Below, piece by piece: positions 8,531-16,421 of a stretch of DNA of 42,691 nt. Each line of letters opens with the position of its first letter. Position 1 is the first letter of the stretch. This DNA is from CAZLPW01 sp964561495 (GTDB lineage: Bacteria; Fidelibacterota; Marinisomatia; Marinisomatales; UBA1611). Where the stretch lies: contig CAZLPW010000011.1 of the NCBI GenBank assembly GCA_964561495.1, positions 1 through 42,691 of the forward strand. Reading direction: 5' to 3'. The notes under the pieces are model-generated. The model worked only from the letters and a program-made list of their open reading frames with translations. It made no database searches and was not told the origin of the DNA. Made by a program: the position numbers and the translations under genes.

Positions 8531-9340
8531 TTATTCTTCCTCCTGAAGTCTTTGATCTATTTTAATCTCTTTTGTCACACTAGAATCAATTGAAATCTCA
8601 TCATTAGATTTATCTATCGTGGCTAATTCTTTTTCTGATTTATTTTTTTTGTTTTCTTTTATAGAATTGCGAGCATTGATAATAGCGTCTGACATTAAAG
8701 AAATGATTAACTGGATTGTTCTTATAGAATCATCATTAGCAGGTATTGGATAATCAACACGCTCAGGATCTGTATTAGAATCAACTATAGCAATAATTGG
8801 GATATCAAGCCTTTTAGCTTCTCGAATTGCAGTATCTTCGAATTGAGCATCTACAACTACTACCAAATCAGGTAATCGTCTCATATCTTTAATACCACGA
8901 TGTTGATCCGCAAGTTTAACTCGCTCGCGGTTAAGCATCTGAGCTTCTTTTTTTGTTAGATTCTCATATAGATTAGAACCTTCTTTCTCTAACTGTTTTA
9001 AACGTTTTATACTTTTTTTAATGGTTGAAAAATTTGTTAAAGTACCTCCAAGCCAGCGTTCAACAACATAAAACATTCTGCATCTATCAGCCTCTTGCTG
9101 AACAATATCACGTGCTTGTTTCTTAGTTCCAACAAATAGAATTTCTCCTTTGTTTGCAACAATTTTTTCAGTATATGCAATAGCCTTATTTATTGCCTTT
9201 ATAGTTTCTTCAAGATCAATAATATGAACTCCATTTTTTTCAGAGAGAATATATTTTTTATAATTTGGATTCCATTTGCGAGTTATATGACCGAAATGGG
9301 CTCCTGTACTTAATAGATCTTCAAACTTAACTTGTGACAT
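8531..9340 (-). CDS. rpsB: 30S ribosomal protein S2
   Basis: S2 sits on the back of the small subunit and helps recruit S1. The N-terminus has LLSTGAHFGHITRKWNP and the central region has EILFVGTKKQARDIV, RWLGGTLTNF and RLPDLVVVVD, all S2 hallmarks. The last 45 residues are a Lys/Glu/Ser-rich tail that goes beyond the conserved domain and is probably disordered. It lies between rpsI and tsf, the usual order being rpsB-tsf. Confidence 0.97.
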   Translation of the reverse strand: MSQVKFEDLLSTGAHFGHITRKWNPNYKKYILSEKNGVHIIDLEETIKAINKAIAYTEKIVANKGEILFVGTKKQARDIVQQEADRCRMFYVVERWLGGTLTNFSTIKKSIKRLKQLEKEGSNLYENLTKKEAQMLNRERVKLADQHRGIKDMRRLPDLVVVVDAQFEDTAIREAKRLDIPIIAIVDSNTDPERVDYPIPANDDSIRTIQLIISLMSDAIINARNSIKENKKNKSEKELATIDKSNDEISIDSSVTKEIKIDQRLQEEE

Positions 9341-9349
9341 ATATAACTA

Positions 9350-9742
9350 CTATCTTTTTGAGAACTGAAACCTTTTTCTAGCGCCTGGTTGTCCAGGTTT
9401 TTTTCTTTCAACTTTTCTTGGGTCCCTAGTAAGAAAACCTCGATCCTTTAGAATGGGTCTAAAATCTCCATTCGCATTTAACAATGCTCTTGATATACCT
9501 AAACGAATAGCACCTGCCTGGCCTGACAAGCCGCCTCCTTTAACATTAATTTTTATATCATACATTTTTTGAGTTTCTGTTGCTTCAAGAGGTTGGGTAA
9601 CTACGGTTGCAAGACTATCACGACATAGATAATCACGAAAGGGTTTCCCATTAACAAGAATTTCTCCTTTACCAGGATAAACAAAAACTCTTGCTACAGA
9701 TGATTTCCTTCTACCCGTTCCATAAAATAATTGCTCAGTCAT
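9350..9742 (-). CDS. rpsI: 30S ribosomal protein S9
   Basis: S9 contacts the P-site tRNA through its extended C-terminal tail. The N-terminal YGTGRRKSSVARVFV and the terminal KKPGQPGARKRFQFSKR are standard; the final Lys-Arg is the tRNA-touching end. 130 residues is the normal length. The ATG follows the rplM stop by 3 bases (TAG AAG ATG). Confidence 0.98.
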   Translation of the reverse strand: MTEQLFYGTGRRKSSVARVFVYPGKGEILVNGKPFRDYLCRDSLATVVTQPLEATETQKMYDIKINVKGGGLSGQAGAIRLGISRALLNANGDFRPILKDRGFLTRDPRKVERKKPGQPGARKRFQFSKR

Positions 9743-9745
9743 CTT

Positions 9746-10174
9746 CTAAATTTTAAGCTCCATAGGTTTTTGGGCATGATGAGGGTGCTCAGGACCAGAG
9801 TAAACCTTTAAATGTGATAAAATAATTCTCCCAAGACGATTGTGCGGAATCATACCCTTTACTGCATTGATGAGGATACTCTCTGGTTTTTTATTACGAA
9901 CTTCTTCAACGGATAGCTCTTTTACTGATCCAGGATAACCAGAATGACTAAAATATTTTTTAGAGGTTTCTTTATTACCCGATAAAAATACTTTTTCTGC
10001 ATTAATCACGATAACAAAGTCACCCATATCTAAATGAGGTGAAAATTGAACTTTATGCTTACCACGAAGTATTTTAGCAATTTCTGAGGCAAATCTGCCC
10101 AAGGTTTTGCCATCAGCGTCAGCAAGCCACCACTTTTTTTCTATTTCTGATTTTTTTAAAGAGAAAGTTTTCAT
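9746..10174 (-). CDS. rplM: 50S ribosomal protein L13
   Basis: Early-assembly protein of the large subunit and first gene of the six-gene translation run. Family segments are KKWWLADADGKTLGRFASEI, VINAEKVFLSGNK, and MIPHNRLGRIILSHLKVYSG near the C-terminus. A GTG two codons further upstream (10180) is in frame, but the ATG at 10174 is the natural start and gives the usual 142 residues; the Shine-Dalgarno (AAGTG) is weak. rplM-rpsI pairing is nearly universal. Confidence 0.97.
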   Translation of the reverse strand: MKTFSLKKSEIEKKWWLADADGKTLGRFASEIAKILRGKHKVQFSPHLDMGDFVIVINAEKVFLSGNKETSKKYFSHSGYPGSVKELSVEEVRNKKPESILINAVKGMIPHNRLGRIILSHLKVYSGPEHPHHAQKPMELKI

Positions 10175-10199
10175 AATCACTTAGATTAAAGCCAGCGAA

Positions 10200-10227
10200 C
10201 TTATATTTGTATACTTAACCTAGTCAA
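10200..10227 (-). promoter_or_regulatory. Promoter of the rplM-rpsI-rpsB-tsf-pyrH-frr operon
   Basis: On the minus strand, TTGACT (10222-10227) and TATAAG (10200-10205) are separated by 16 bases. This is a good sigma70-type promoter in the 69-base gap after pyrC. The start of transcription would fall near 10193, about 20 bases before the rplM ATG. Confidence 0.55.
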
Positions 10228-10243
10228 TATTAAAAACAATAAA

Positions 10244-11536
10244 TTAATTTTTTCCGATAAAACCCTTAGATATGGTATAATTAATAACACCTATTAATCT
10301 TTCACCCAAAAATGCAGAATTTTTTGATTTAGATTTGATGTTTTCTTGATTGAAAACCCACTCTTTTTCAGGATCAATTACAATAATTTCAGCTTCAGAT
10401 CCCTTTTTAAATAAATCATATTCAAAGCCCATGATTTTTCTAGGTTTGATTGTTAATAGTGTAATTATGTCCATTAATTCAAACCTTTGATTATCCATCA
10501 AAATTTTGTTTACTGCACCAAAACAAGATTCCAAGCCTATCATACCACAAGTAGCCAAATCAAATGTTGTTTCTTTTTCATGTATTGTATGAGGCGCATG
10601 ATCTGTGGCAATACAATCAATCGTACCATCTACTAATGCATTAATTAAAGACTGTCTATCATTTTCAGACCTTATAGGCGGTGCTACTTTTAGATTCGTA
10701 TCAAAAGATTTTAAATATTCAACATTGAAATAAAGGTGATGAGGCGTGACCTCCGCAGTAATTAAGTTATTTTTAATTTTCATTTCTCGAATTAAGTTAA
10801 CCGACTTTTCTGTCGTGACATGTGGAACATGGAGCTTTGATCCAGTAATTAAAGAAAGCTCCAAATCGCGGAATACCATTATTGCTTCAGCAGAATCAGG
10901 GTTGCCTCTTAGTCCTAATTGATTTGATAGCAAACTTTCATGTATTAAACCATCAGAAGATAAATGTATATCTTCAGCATGATTAATTATCGGAACATTA
11001 AGAACAATTGAATATTCAAGGGCCGTTCTCATTACTTTGCTATTCTGGATTGCTATTCCATCATCACTAAAAGCTATTGCTCCTTCAGATAGCATTAGAC
11101 CCATTTCGGTTAAATCTTTACCATTTTGATTTTTGGTAACTGCACCAATTGGGTGTATATGAATAGGACAGGTTTTAGATTTATCTAAAATAAACTTAAT
11201 AGACTCAGGACTATCCAATGGCGGGTTTGTATTTGGCATTATACATACTCTGGTAAACCCACCACCCATAGCAGCTAGAGATCCAGTAAAAAGTGTTTCT
11301 TTATCTTCTCTACCTGGCTCTCGAAAATGAGAATGAATATCACAAAAACCATGGGTCACAAATTTGCCTTCGCAATCAATTATTTCTTTATCAGAAGGTA
11401 AATCAGTTAAATCTCCAATCATCTTAATACATCCGTTATTTAACCAAATATCACCCTGAGTTTTTGTTCTAGAAACTGGATCAAGAATCACGCCTCCCTT
11501 AAGAATTACATTTTTTCCTATCTTTTTTAATCTCAT
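10244..11536 (-). CDS. pyrC: Dihydroorotase (multifunctional-type PyrC)
   Basis: Closes carbamoyl-aspartate to dihydroorotate, step three of pyrimidine synthesis. Zinc ligands are visible: DIHSHFREPG near residue 60, the His in VPIINHAED, and the catalytic Asp in CIATDHAPH near 310. The length and the HxHFREPG form place it in the longer class I dihydroorotases. The frame opens earlier at a GTG (11560), but the ATG at 11536 is preceded by AAGGA at 5 bases and lies 1 base after the pyrB stop, so it is preferred (430 residues). Adjacent pyrB and pyrC products often form a complex. Confidence 0.96.
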   Translation of the reverse strand: MRLKKIGKNVILKGGVILDPVSRTKTQGDIWLNNGCIKMIGDLTDLPSDKEIIDCEGKFVTHGFCDIHSHFREPGREDKETLFTGSLAAMGGGFTRVCIMPNTNPPLDSPESIKFILDKSKTCPIHIHPIGAVTKNQNGKDLTEMGLMLSEGAIAFSDDGIAIQNSKVMRTALEYSIVLNVPIINHAEDIHLSSDGLIHESLLSNQLGLRGNPDSAEAIMVFRDLELSLITGSKLHVPHVTTEKSVNLIREMKIKNNLITAEVTPHHLYFNVEYLKSFDTNLKVAPPIRSENDRQSLINALVDGTIDCIATDHAPHTIHEKETTFDLATCGMIGLESCFGAVNKILMDNQRFELMDIITLLTIKPRKIMGFEYDLFKKGSEAEIIVIDPEKEWVFNQENIKSKSKNSAFLGERLIGVINYTISKGFIGKN

Positions 11537-11537
11537 T

Positions 11538-12467
11538 TTATTCCTTGAATTTTCCACCACACAACAAAAACAAAATTGCCATACGTGAGGCTACTCCATT
11601 CAACACTTGATCAAGAATTATAGCCTGATCACCATCTGCAACTTCAGAATCAATCTCAACTCCACGATTCATCGGTCCAGGATGCATTATTACTAATTCT
11701 TTCTTGTGGTTATTTAATCTTTCATTAGTAATCCCAAATAAATATCTATACTCTCTAATAGAAGGGATAAGGTTATGACCCATACGTTCTCGCTGGATTC
11801 TAAGGACATTAATTGCATCGGCCCATTCAATTAACTCATCTATGTTATATGTGATATTTATTCCAAAATCTCTAATAAATCTTGGCATCAAATTTGGAGG
11901 GCCACATAAAGTAATCTCAGCTCCCATAGTTAATAAACCATATATATTGCTTAGAGCAACCCGGCTATGAATAATATCACCAACTATGCCTATTTTTAGA
12001 CCATCTAACTTCCCGAATTTCTCTTTTAGACTCATCATATCCAAAATAGCCTGGGTCGGATGTTCATGGGTGCCATCACCTGCATTAATCACGCATGCAT
12101 CAATAAAATCTGTTAAAATTTTTGGGGAGCCTGCTGAAGGATGCCTAATAACTACTGCATCAATCTTCATAGCTTCAATGTTTTGTGCTGTATCCTTAAA
12201 ACTTTCCCCTTTCTTTAGACTACTACTTGATGCAGAAAAGTTAATGGAATCTGCACTTAAACGTTTTTGCGCTAACTCAAAACTGATTCGTGTCCTTGTA
12301 GAATTCTCAAAAAATAAATTTACAATTGTGATCCCTTGCAAAGATGGAACTTTTTTGATTGGTCGTTCTAAAACTTCTCTGAAATTGAAAGCAGTTTTAA
12401 TAATTTTTTGGATATCTTTTTTAGGATAGCCCTTTAGTCCAAGTAAATGCTTTTCCGATAAAACCAT
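11538..12467 (-). CDS. pyrB: Aspartate carbamoyltransferase catalytic subunit
   Basis: Joins carbamoyl phosphate and aspartate, the committed step of pyrimidine synthesis. The carbamoyl-phosphate loop FFENSTRTRISFELAQKRL is near residue 54. HPTQAILDMMSLKEKFG follows in the middle, and MHPGPMNRGVEI is near the C-terminus. 309 residues is standard. No regulatory subunit gene (pyrI) is adjacent. The ATG overlaps the pyrR stop by one base (TAATG). Confidence 0.97.
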   Translation of the reverse strand: MVLSEKHLLGLKGYPKKDIQKIIKTAFNFREVLERPIKKVPSLQGITIVNLFFENSTRTRISFELAQKRLSADSINFSASSSSLKKGESFKDTAQNIEAMKIDAVVIRHPSAGSPKILTDFIDACVINAGDGTHEHPTQAILDMMSLKEKFGKLDGLKIGIVGDIIHSRVALSNIYGLLTMGAEITLCGPPNLMPRFIRDFGINITYNIDELIEWADAINVLRIQRERMGHNLIPSIREYRYLFGITNERLNNHKKELVIMHPGPMNRGVEIDSEVADGDQAIILDQVLNGVASRMAILFLLCGGKFKE

Positions 12468-13018
12468 TAAGTTTTTCTTTGGTTCATTAAAAAAATAGCA
12501 TCAATCCCATCTATTTCAATTAATTCTACATCTACATGTTCACCTTCATTAGTAGGAATGTTTTTTCCAACAAAATCTGCTTTAATTGGAAGTTCTCTAT
12601 GACCCCTATCAACTAGCACAGCAAGTTGAACTCTTGAAGGCCTTCCAAAACTATTCAACTCATCCATCGCAGCCCTAGTTGTTCTTCCTGTATATAAGAC
12701 ATCATCAATTAATATAACCGTTTTCATTTTTAATGAAATATCGATATCAGTCCCTCTAACCTCTGGAAGCTCTAATCTTTCTCGGTAATCATCACGATGG
12801 AAGGAAATATCCAAAGAACCCTGATAAAGTTCTTTATTTAAAATTTCTTTAATTTTATTTTTAATTCTAACAGCTAAAGGAACACCTCTCCTATGAATTC
12901 CAATTAAAACAATATTATCGAGGTCTTGATTAGCTTCAATAATTTGATAAGATAATCTTGTAATTATTCTATCTAAATCATTGGCGTCTAATATTATTTT
13001 TTTTTCTGATGAATTCAA
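12467..13018 (-). CDS. pyrR: PyrR bifunctional pyr-operon regulator / uracil phosphoribosyltransferase
   Basis: In Bacillus PyrR binds pyr mRNA when UMP is high and also has uracil phosphoribosyltransferase activity. The PRPP-binding loop is TVILIDDVLYTGRTTRAA near residue 100. VLIGIHRRGVPLA near 42 and LAVLVDRGHRELP near 132 are also family signatures. 183 residues is normal. The start is a TTG at 13018 with GGAG 6 bases upstream; no nearby ATG would keep the conserved N-terminus (KKIILDANDLDRII). It heads pyrR-pyrB-pyrC. I do not see the classic PyrR-binding loop in the leader, but there is a hairpin over its Shine-Dalgarno and an overlapping upstream ORF. Confidence 0.95.
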   Translation of the reverse strand: MNSSEKKIILDANDLDRIITRLSYQIIEANQDLDNIVLIGIHRRGVPLAVRIKNKIKEILNKELYQGSLDISFHRDDYRERLELPEVRGTDIDISLKMKTVILIDDVLYTGRTTRAAMDELNSFGRPSRVQLAVLVDRGHRELPIKADFVGKNIPTNEGEHVDVELIEIDGIDAIFLMNQRKT

Positions 13019-13110
13019 GGGTTTCTCCGAGTTAGATACAAAAACTCGAAGTTTGTTGCTCTAACCTTTTCGATATCAATGTATCGATTTAAAGGAATTA
13101 AACAATGCAT
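13015..13110 (-). CDS. Possible 31-residue upstream ORF (leader peptide) of pyrR
   Basis: An ATG at 13110 opens a 31-codon frame whose TGA overlaps the pyrR TTG start (TTGA at 13015-13018). The peptide begins MHCLIPLNRYIDIEK and ends YLTRRNP; I recognise no family. It has no Shine-Dalgarno, but a possible -10 (TATAGA) just upstream could make it nearly leaderless. It spans both hairpins in the leader, so its translation would open the one that covers the pyrR Shine-Dalgarno. It may simply be a chance ORF. Confidence 0.3.
   Translation of the reverse strand: MHCLIPLNRYIDIEKVRATNFEFLYLTRRNP
13025..13051 (-). promoter_or_regulatory. Hairpin covering the pyrR Shine-Dalgarno
   Basis: On the minus strand CTTCGAGTT and AACTCGGAG pair over 9 positions (one G-U) around a 9-base loop. 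The 3' arm contains the entire GGAG that serves pyrR. Folded, it should hide the ribosome-binding site, so it is a plausible translational control element. Confidence 0.5.
13070..13087 (-). promoter_or_regulatory. Second hairpin/palindrome in the pyrR leader
   Basis: A perfect inverted repeat of 6 bases, TCGATA and TATCGA around a 6-base loop, lies 18 bases 5' of the Shine-Dalgarno hairpin. It could be a second RNA stem or an operator. There is no T-run, so it is not a terminator. Confidence 0.4.
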
Positions 13111-13152
13111 GGACCATTAATCTATAATAACCCATTCAATAAAAACAATATA

Positions 13153-14085
13153 TTAAATGTATCTTATAATATCACGAATTATATAAGATATTTCATCAAT
13201 GCAAATAGAATCCATATTCAATAATAAATTTATAGGTTCCTTTTTAAACCACTTCCATTGCTTTTTTGAAAATTGACATGTTTTGATAATTATTTCTTCT
13301 TTCATCTCTTCAAAGCTAATCTTACCATCTAAATATGAAGATATTTGGTTATAGCCTATAGAATCCAGGCATGAATATTTAATATTAAATTGCCGTTCTT
13401 TTCTTTTTACCATTTTTACTTCCTCTATCCATCCATTTTTTAACATTTCAGAGGTCCGTAAACTGATTCTTTCATTAAGTACCATTTGATTCCATTGCAA
13501 ATAAATTGAGAATATATTTGTGGCTGGTCTTTTAGTTAATCGTTGCAATAAAAAATGCTGACTCGGGGTTTTGCCAGTAGATTCATAAATTTCAAGAGCG
13601 CGAACTAGACGCTTTTTATTATTTATATGAACAATTTTCGAATATTCAGGATCAATTGATTTTAATTTTTTTAATAACACTTTTGGATTTTTATTATATA
13701 ATTTGTTCAAACTATTTCTAATATTAAGATCTGAAACACTTTCTCTGAAAATACCCTTTGTAAATGCTCTAAAGTATAAACCTGCGCCTCCACAAATAAT
13801 TGGATTTCTGTTTTTTTTTAAAATATCTTTTATATTTTTTTCAACTAAATCTGCATATTGTCCTGCAGAGATTGATTTGTTTAGATCGTAACAACCAATC
13901 AAATAGTGTTTAACACTCTTTAACTCTTCTTCTCTAGGTTGGGCAGTCCCTATGGGGATATCTTTATATATTTGTCTAGAATCAAGTCCAATTATTTCAC
14001 CATTGATTAGTTTTGCTAACTTAATTGCTAGACTAGTTTTAGCGCTACACGTTGGGCCTATAATTACTGGAACTTTTTTCAACAT
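13153..14085 (-). CDS. miaA: tRNA dimethylallyltransferase
   Basis: Adds a dimethylallyl group to N6 of A37 in tRNAs that read UNN codons. N-terminal P-loop region VPVIIGPTCSAKTSLA, then LDSRQIYKDIPIGTAQP (substrate-binding DSxQxY), GGAGLYFRAFTKG, and KRLVRALEIYESTGKTPS in the insertion domain. The ATG at 14085 is chosen over an upstream one at 14133 because the family begins directly before the P-loop; this gives 310 residues, the normal size. The last Gly of the P-loop (GxxxxGKT) is Ala here, a one-base change from GGT to GCT. It is divergent from sixA and upstream of the pyr genes. Confidence 0.95.
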   Translation of the reverse strand: MLKKVPVIIGPTCSAKTSLAIKLAKLINGEIIGLDSRQIYKDIPIGTAQPREEELKSVKHYLIGCYDLNKSISAGQYADLVEKNIKDILKKNRNPIICGGAGLYFRAFTKGIFRESVSDLNIRNSLNKLYNKNPKVLLKKLKSIDPEYSKIVHINNKKRLVRALEIYESTGKTPSQHFLLQRLTKRPATNIFSIYLQWNQMVLNERISLRTSEMLKNGWIEEVKMVKRKERQFNIKYSCLDSIGYNQISSYLDGKISFEEMKEEIIIKTCQFSKKQWKWFKKEPINLLLNMDSICIDEISYIIRDIIRYI

Positions 14086-14150
14086 TTTTTTTAAAACCAC
14101 TCTTAGGTTAAAAAAATTAAAATAAAGTAACAAGTATATTAAATTAAATC

Positions 14151-14642
14151 ATGAGAACTGTAATTTTATTTAGACATGGTAAATCTAATTGGAACGCGAA
14201 GTATGGATTAGATTTTGAAAGGCCTTTGGCAGAGAGAGGAATTTTAGCATCAAAAAAAATGGGAAGATATATCGCTGAAAAAAATCAAATTCCAGATATG
14301 GTAATTTCCTCTCCAGCAAATAGAGCATATAATACCACAAAATTAGCAATTGAAGCTGGCGAGTGGGGTTCAGTAATCGTTTTATCAGATTGCCTCTATT
14401 TAGCCTCACACTCAACGATTCTATCATTACTTAGCAAACAAAAAAATAAATATAGCGCAATATGTATTGTTGGGCATGAGCCTTCGATGTCTTCATTTAT
14501 CGAAAATCAAACTAATGAGGGGACTATCAAGTACCCTACTGGGACAATGGCAATGATTAACTTTGATATTGATTCTTGGTCTAAAATAAAGAAACAAAAA
14601 GGCATTTTAAAGTGGTTAAAACGCCCGAAAGAGATTCTTTAA
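14151..14642 (+). CDS. sixA: SixA-like histidine phosphatase
   Basis: Small histidine-phosphatase-superfamily enzyme. In E. coli SixA removes phosphate from His in signalling or phosphotransfer proteins; the partner here is unknown. The catalytic LFRHGKSNW is at residues 6-14 (His nucleophile), followed by ERPLAERG, the SPANRAYNT segment near 54 and the second catalytic His in CIVGHEPS near 107. 163 residues is usual for SixA. It is one of two plus-strand genes, divergent from miaA and ending 6 bases from the mutL stop. No Shine-Dalgarno is visible. Confidence 0.85.
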   Translation: MRTVILFRHGKSNWNAKYGLDFERPLAERGILASKKMGRYIAEKNQIPDMVISSPANRAYNTTKLAIEAGEWGSVIVLSDCLYLASHSTILSLLSKQKNKYSAICIVGHEPSMSSFIENQTNEGTIKYPTGTMAMINFDIDSWSKIKKQKGILKWLKRPKEIL

Positions 14643-14648
14643 AAATCA

Positions 14649-16421
14649 TTAGATCCGTTCAAATCGTTTATCTAATTCCTCAAGTGAGAGTTTAATTATA
14701 ATTGGTCTTCCATGGGGACAATAGTATGGATGTTCTGTTGAAAATAATAAATTAACTAGTTCTTGCATTTCTTCAGTAGTTAAGTCATCTCCAGATTTCA
14801 CAGCTGCCTTGCAAGCAAAACTAGCAGCTAATGCCTCTTGATGAGAGCTGTATTTTTTCTGATTTTCGATATAATGATCAATAATCTCTCTGATAACTTT
14901 TCTTTCATTCCCCCAATTAATAGCAGATGGAATGGCAATGATACGTATTGAATAATCACCTCTTTTTTCTACTCTAAAACCTATTCTTTCAAGATAAGGT
15001 AAAATATCAATTAGAGTTTCAAAATCGTTTGGAGAAAATTCGATGACTTCAGGAAATAGTAACGTTTGAGAGGCCATAGAAGTGGATTCAAATGCAGTAA
15101 GAGCATCTTCATATAAAACTCTTTCATGAGCTACATGTTGGTCTATAATGACCAATCCACTTTTTATTTGTGAAACAATATATCTTTTATGGATTTGCCA
15201 TATTTCTCCCATTTCTATTTTTTGATCAAGATTATCTGGGAATTCAGCCAATCTAGAAACATAATTTTTTGCTCTTTCTAAATTTTTAATTTTTTTATTT
15301 TCACTTAAAAAAGCATCACTGTTTTTTGTTTCATCTAAGGAATAGGATTTAACCCTACTTAATGAGCTACTAGAAAAAAGGCCACCTTGTTTAAATTCTG
15401 TGGAAATTTGATTGATCGAAGGTGTAAAATCAGGAATAGTTTTAATTAAACCGCTAATAGAATTAGAAACACCTGATTTTAAAACATTAAAAATTCTCCA
15501 TTCATCTTTAAATCTCACTTCTGTTTTCATAGGATGAACGTTAACATCAACTTGATCTGGAGGGATAACTAAATTAATTAAAAAAAATGGATATTCTCCT
15601 CTTTTAACCAAAGATTCATAAGCATTGTAAACAGATGAGTTTAACAACCTGTCCTTAATAAATCTTCTATTTAAAAATAAGTACTGCTCCCCTGGCCTTT
15701 TGCGCACTAGATTAAGATTCCCAACAAAACCAGAAAAAACATAATCTCCTTTTACTAGTGTTAAAGGTAATAAGTTTTTTGAATATGTAGGATCTAATAA
15801 TTTGTCAATTCTATTCTCAAGATCTTCCTGATGAAGAACAAATATATCACGATTATCTGAAATTAGCTTGAAAGAGACCTCTGGAAATCCTAAACCATAC
15901 CTTCTAACTATATCAACAATTTTTCTTAGTTCTGTTCGAGGCGTTTTTAAAAATTTTTTTCTAGCTGGAGTATTATAAAACAAATTGTTAATCGTTACTT
16001 CTGTACCTTTAATTTTTGGTGCAGGCTGGGATGCACTCGGAATACCATCTTCAAAAAAGATTGTTGAGCCTTCATAAGATCCATTGCTTGAAGAAATAGA
16101 AAACTGAGATACTGATGCTATACTCGCCAAGGCTTCACCTCGAAAACCAAGCGTATCAATTGAAGACAAGTCATCTATTGTTTTAATCTTGCTAGTATGA
16201 TAAGGTAATATTGAAAGAGGTAATTCTTCTGGAGTCATTCCAACTCCATTATCTCTTACCTGGATAGTTCTTTGGCCACCTTTTTCAATTACTATAACAA
16301 TTTCTGTAGCACCAGCATCCAAACTGTTTTCTAAAAGTTCTTTAACAACAGAGGCTGGCCTTTCAACAATTTCACCAGCAGATATTTTGTTGCGTAATTC
16401 TTGGTTAAGTTCCCTAATCAT
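14649..16421 (-). CDS. mutL: DNA mismatch repair protein MutL
   Basis: GHKL ATPase that links MutS mismatch recognition to nicking. N-terminal motifs: RNKISAGEIVERPASVVKEL, ENSLDAGAT, VRDNGVGM and LGFRGEALASIASVS. The C-terminal domain carries the endonuclease signature DQHVAHERVLYED (the usual DQHAAHER with one Ala to Val), ACKAAVKSGD, and CPHGRP near the end. These suggest an active nicking MutL, as in bacteria without MutH. The 590-residue length is normal. The ATG overlaps the end of the ftcD gene by 8 bases. Confidence 0.97.
   Translation of the reverse strand: MIRELNQELRNKISAGEIVERPASVVKELLENSLDAGATEIVIVIEKGGQRTIQVRDNGVGMTPEELPLSILPYHTSKIKTIDDLSSIDTLGFRGEALASIASVSQFSISSSNGSYEGSTIFFEDGIPSASQPAPKIKGTEVTINNLFYNTPARKKFLKTPRTELRKIVDIVRRYGLGFPEVSFKLISDNRDIFVLHQEDLENRIDKLLDPTYSKNLLPLTLVKGDYVFSGFVGNLNLVRKRPGEQYLFLNRRFIKDRLLNSSVYNAYESLVKRGEYPFFLINLVIPPDQVDVNVHPMKTEVRFKDEWRIFNVLKSGVSNSISGLIKTIPDFTPSINQISTEFKQGGLFSSSSLSRVKSYSLDETKNSDAFLSENKKIKNLERAKNYVSRLAEFPDNLDQKIEMGEIWQIHKRYIVSQIKSGLVIIDQHVAHERVLYEDALTAFESTSMASQTLLFPEVIEFSPNDFETLIDILPYLERIGFRVEKRGDYSIRIIAIPSAINWGNERKVIREIIDHYIENQKKYSSHQEALAASFACKAAVKSGDDLTTEEMQELVNLLFSTEHPYYCPHGRPIIIKLSLEELDKRFERI

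Noticed and set aside
11986..12429. Plus-strand ORF opposite pyrB, and similar ORFs opposite clpC, accC, ftcD and tamB
   Set aside because: They are antisense shadows of strong family matches, with Ser/Ile/Phe-rich translations and no ribosome-binding sites.
13019..13152. Classic PyrR-binding attenuator in the pyr leader
   Set aside because: The conserved PyrR-binding loop sequence is not present, and no terminator hairpin with a T-run is seen before pyrR.
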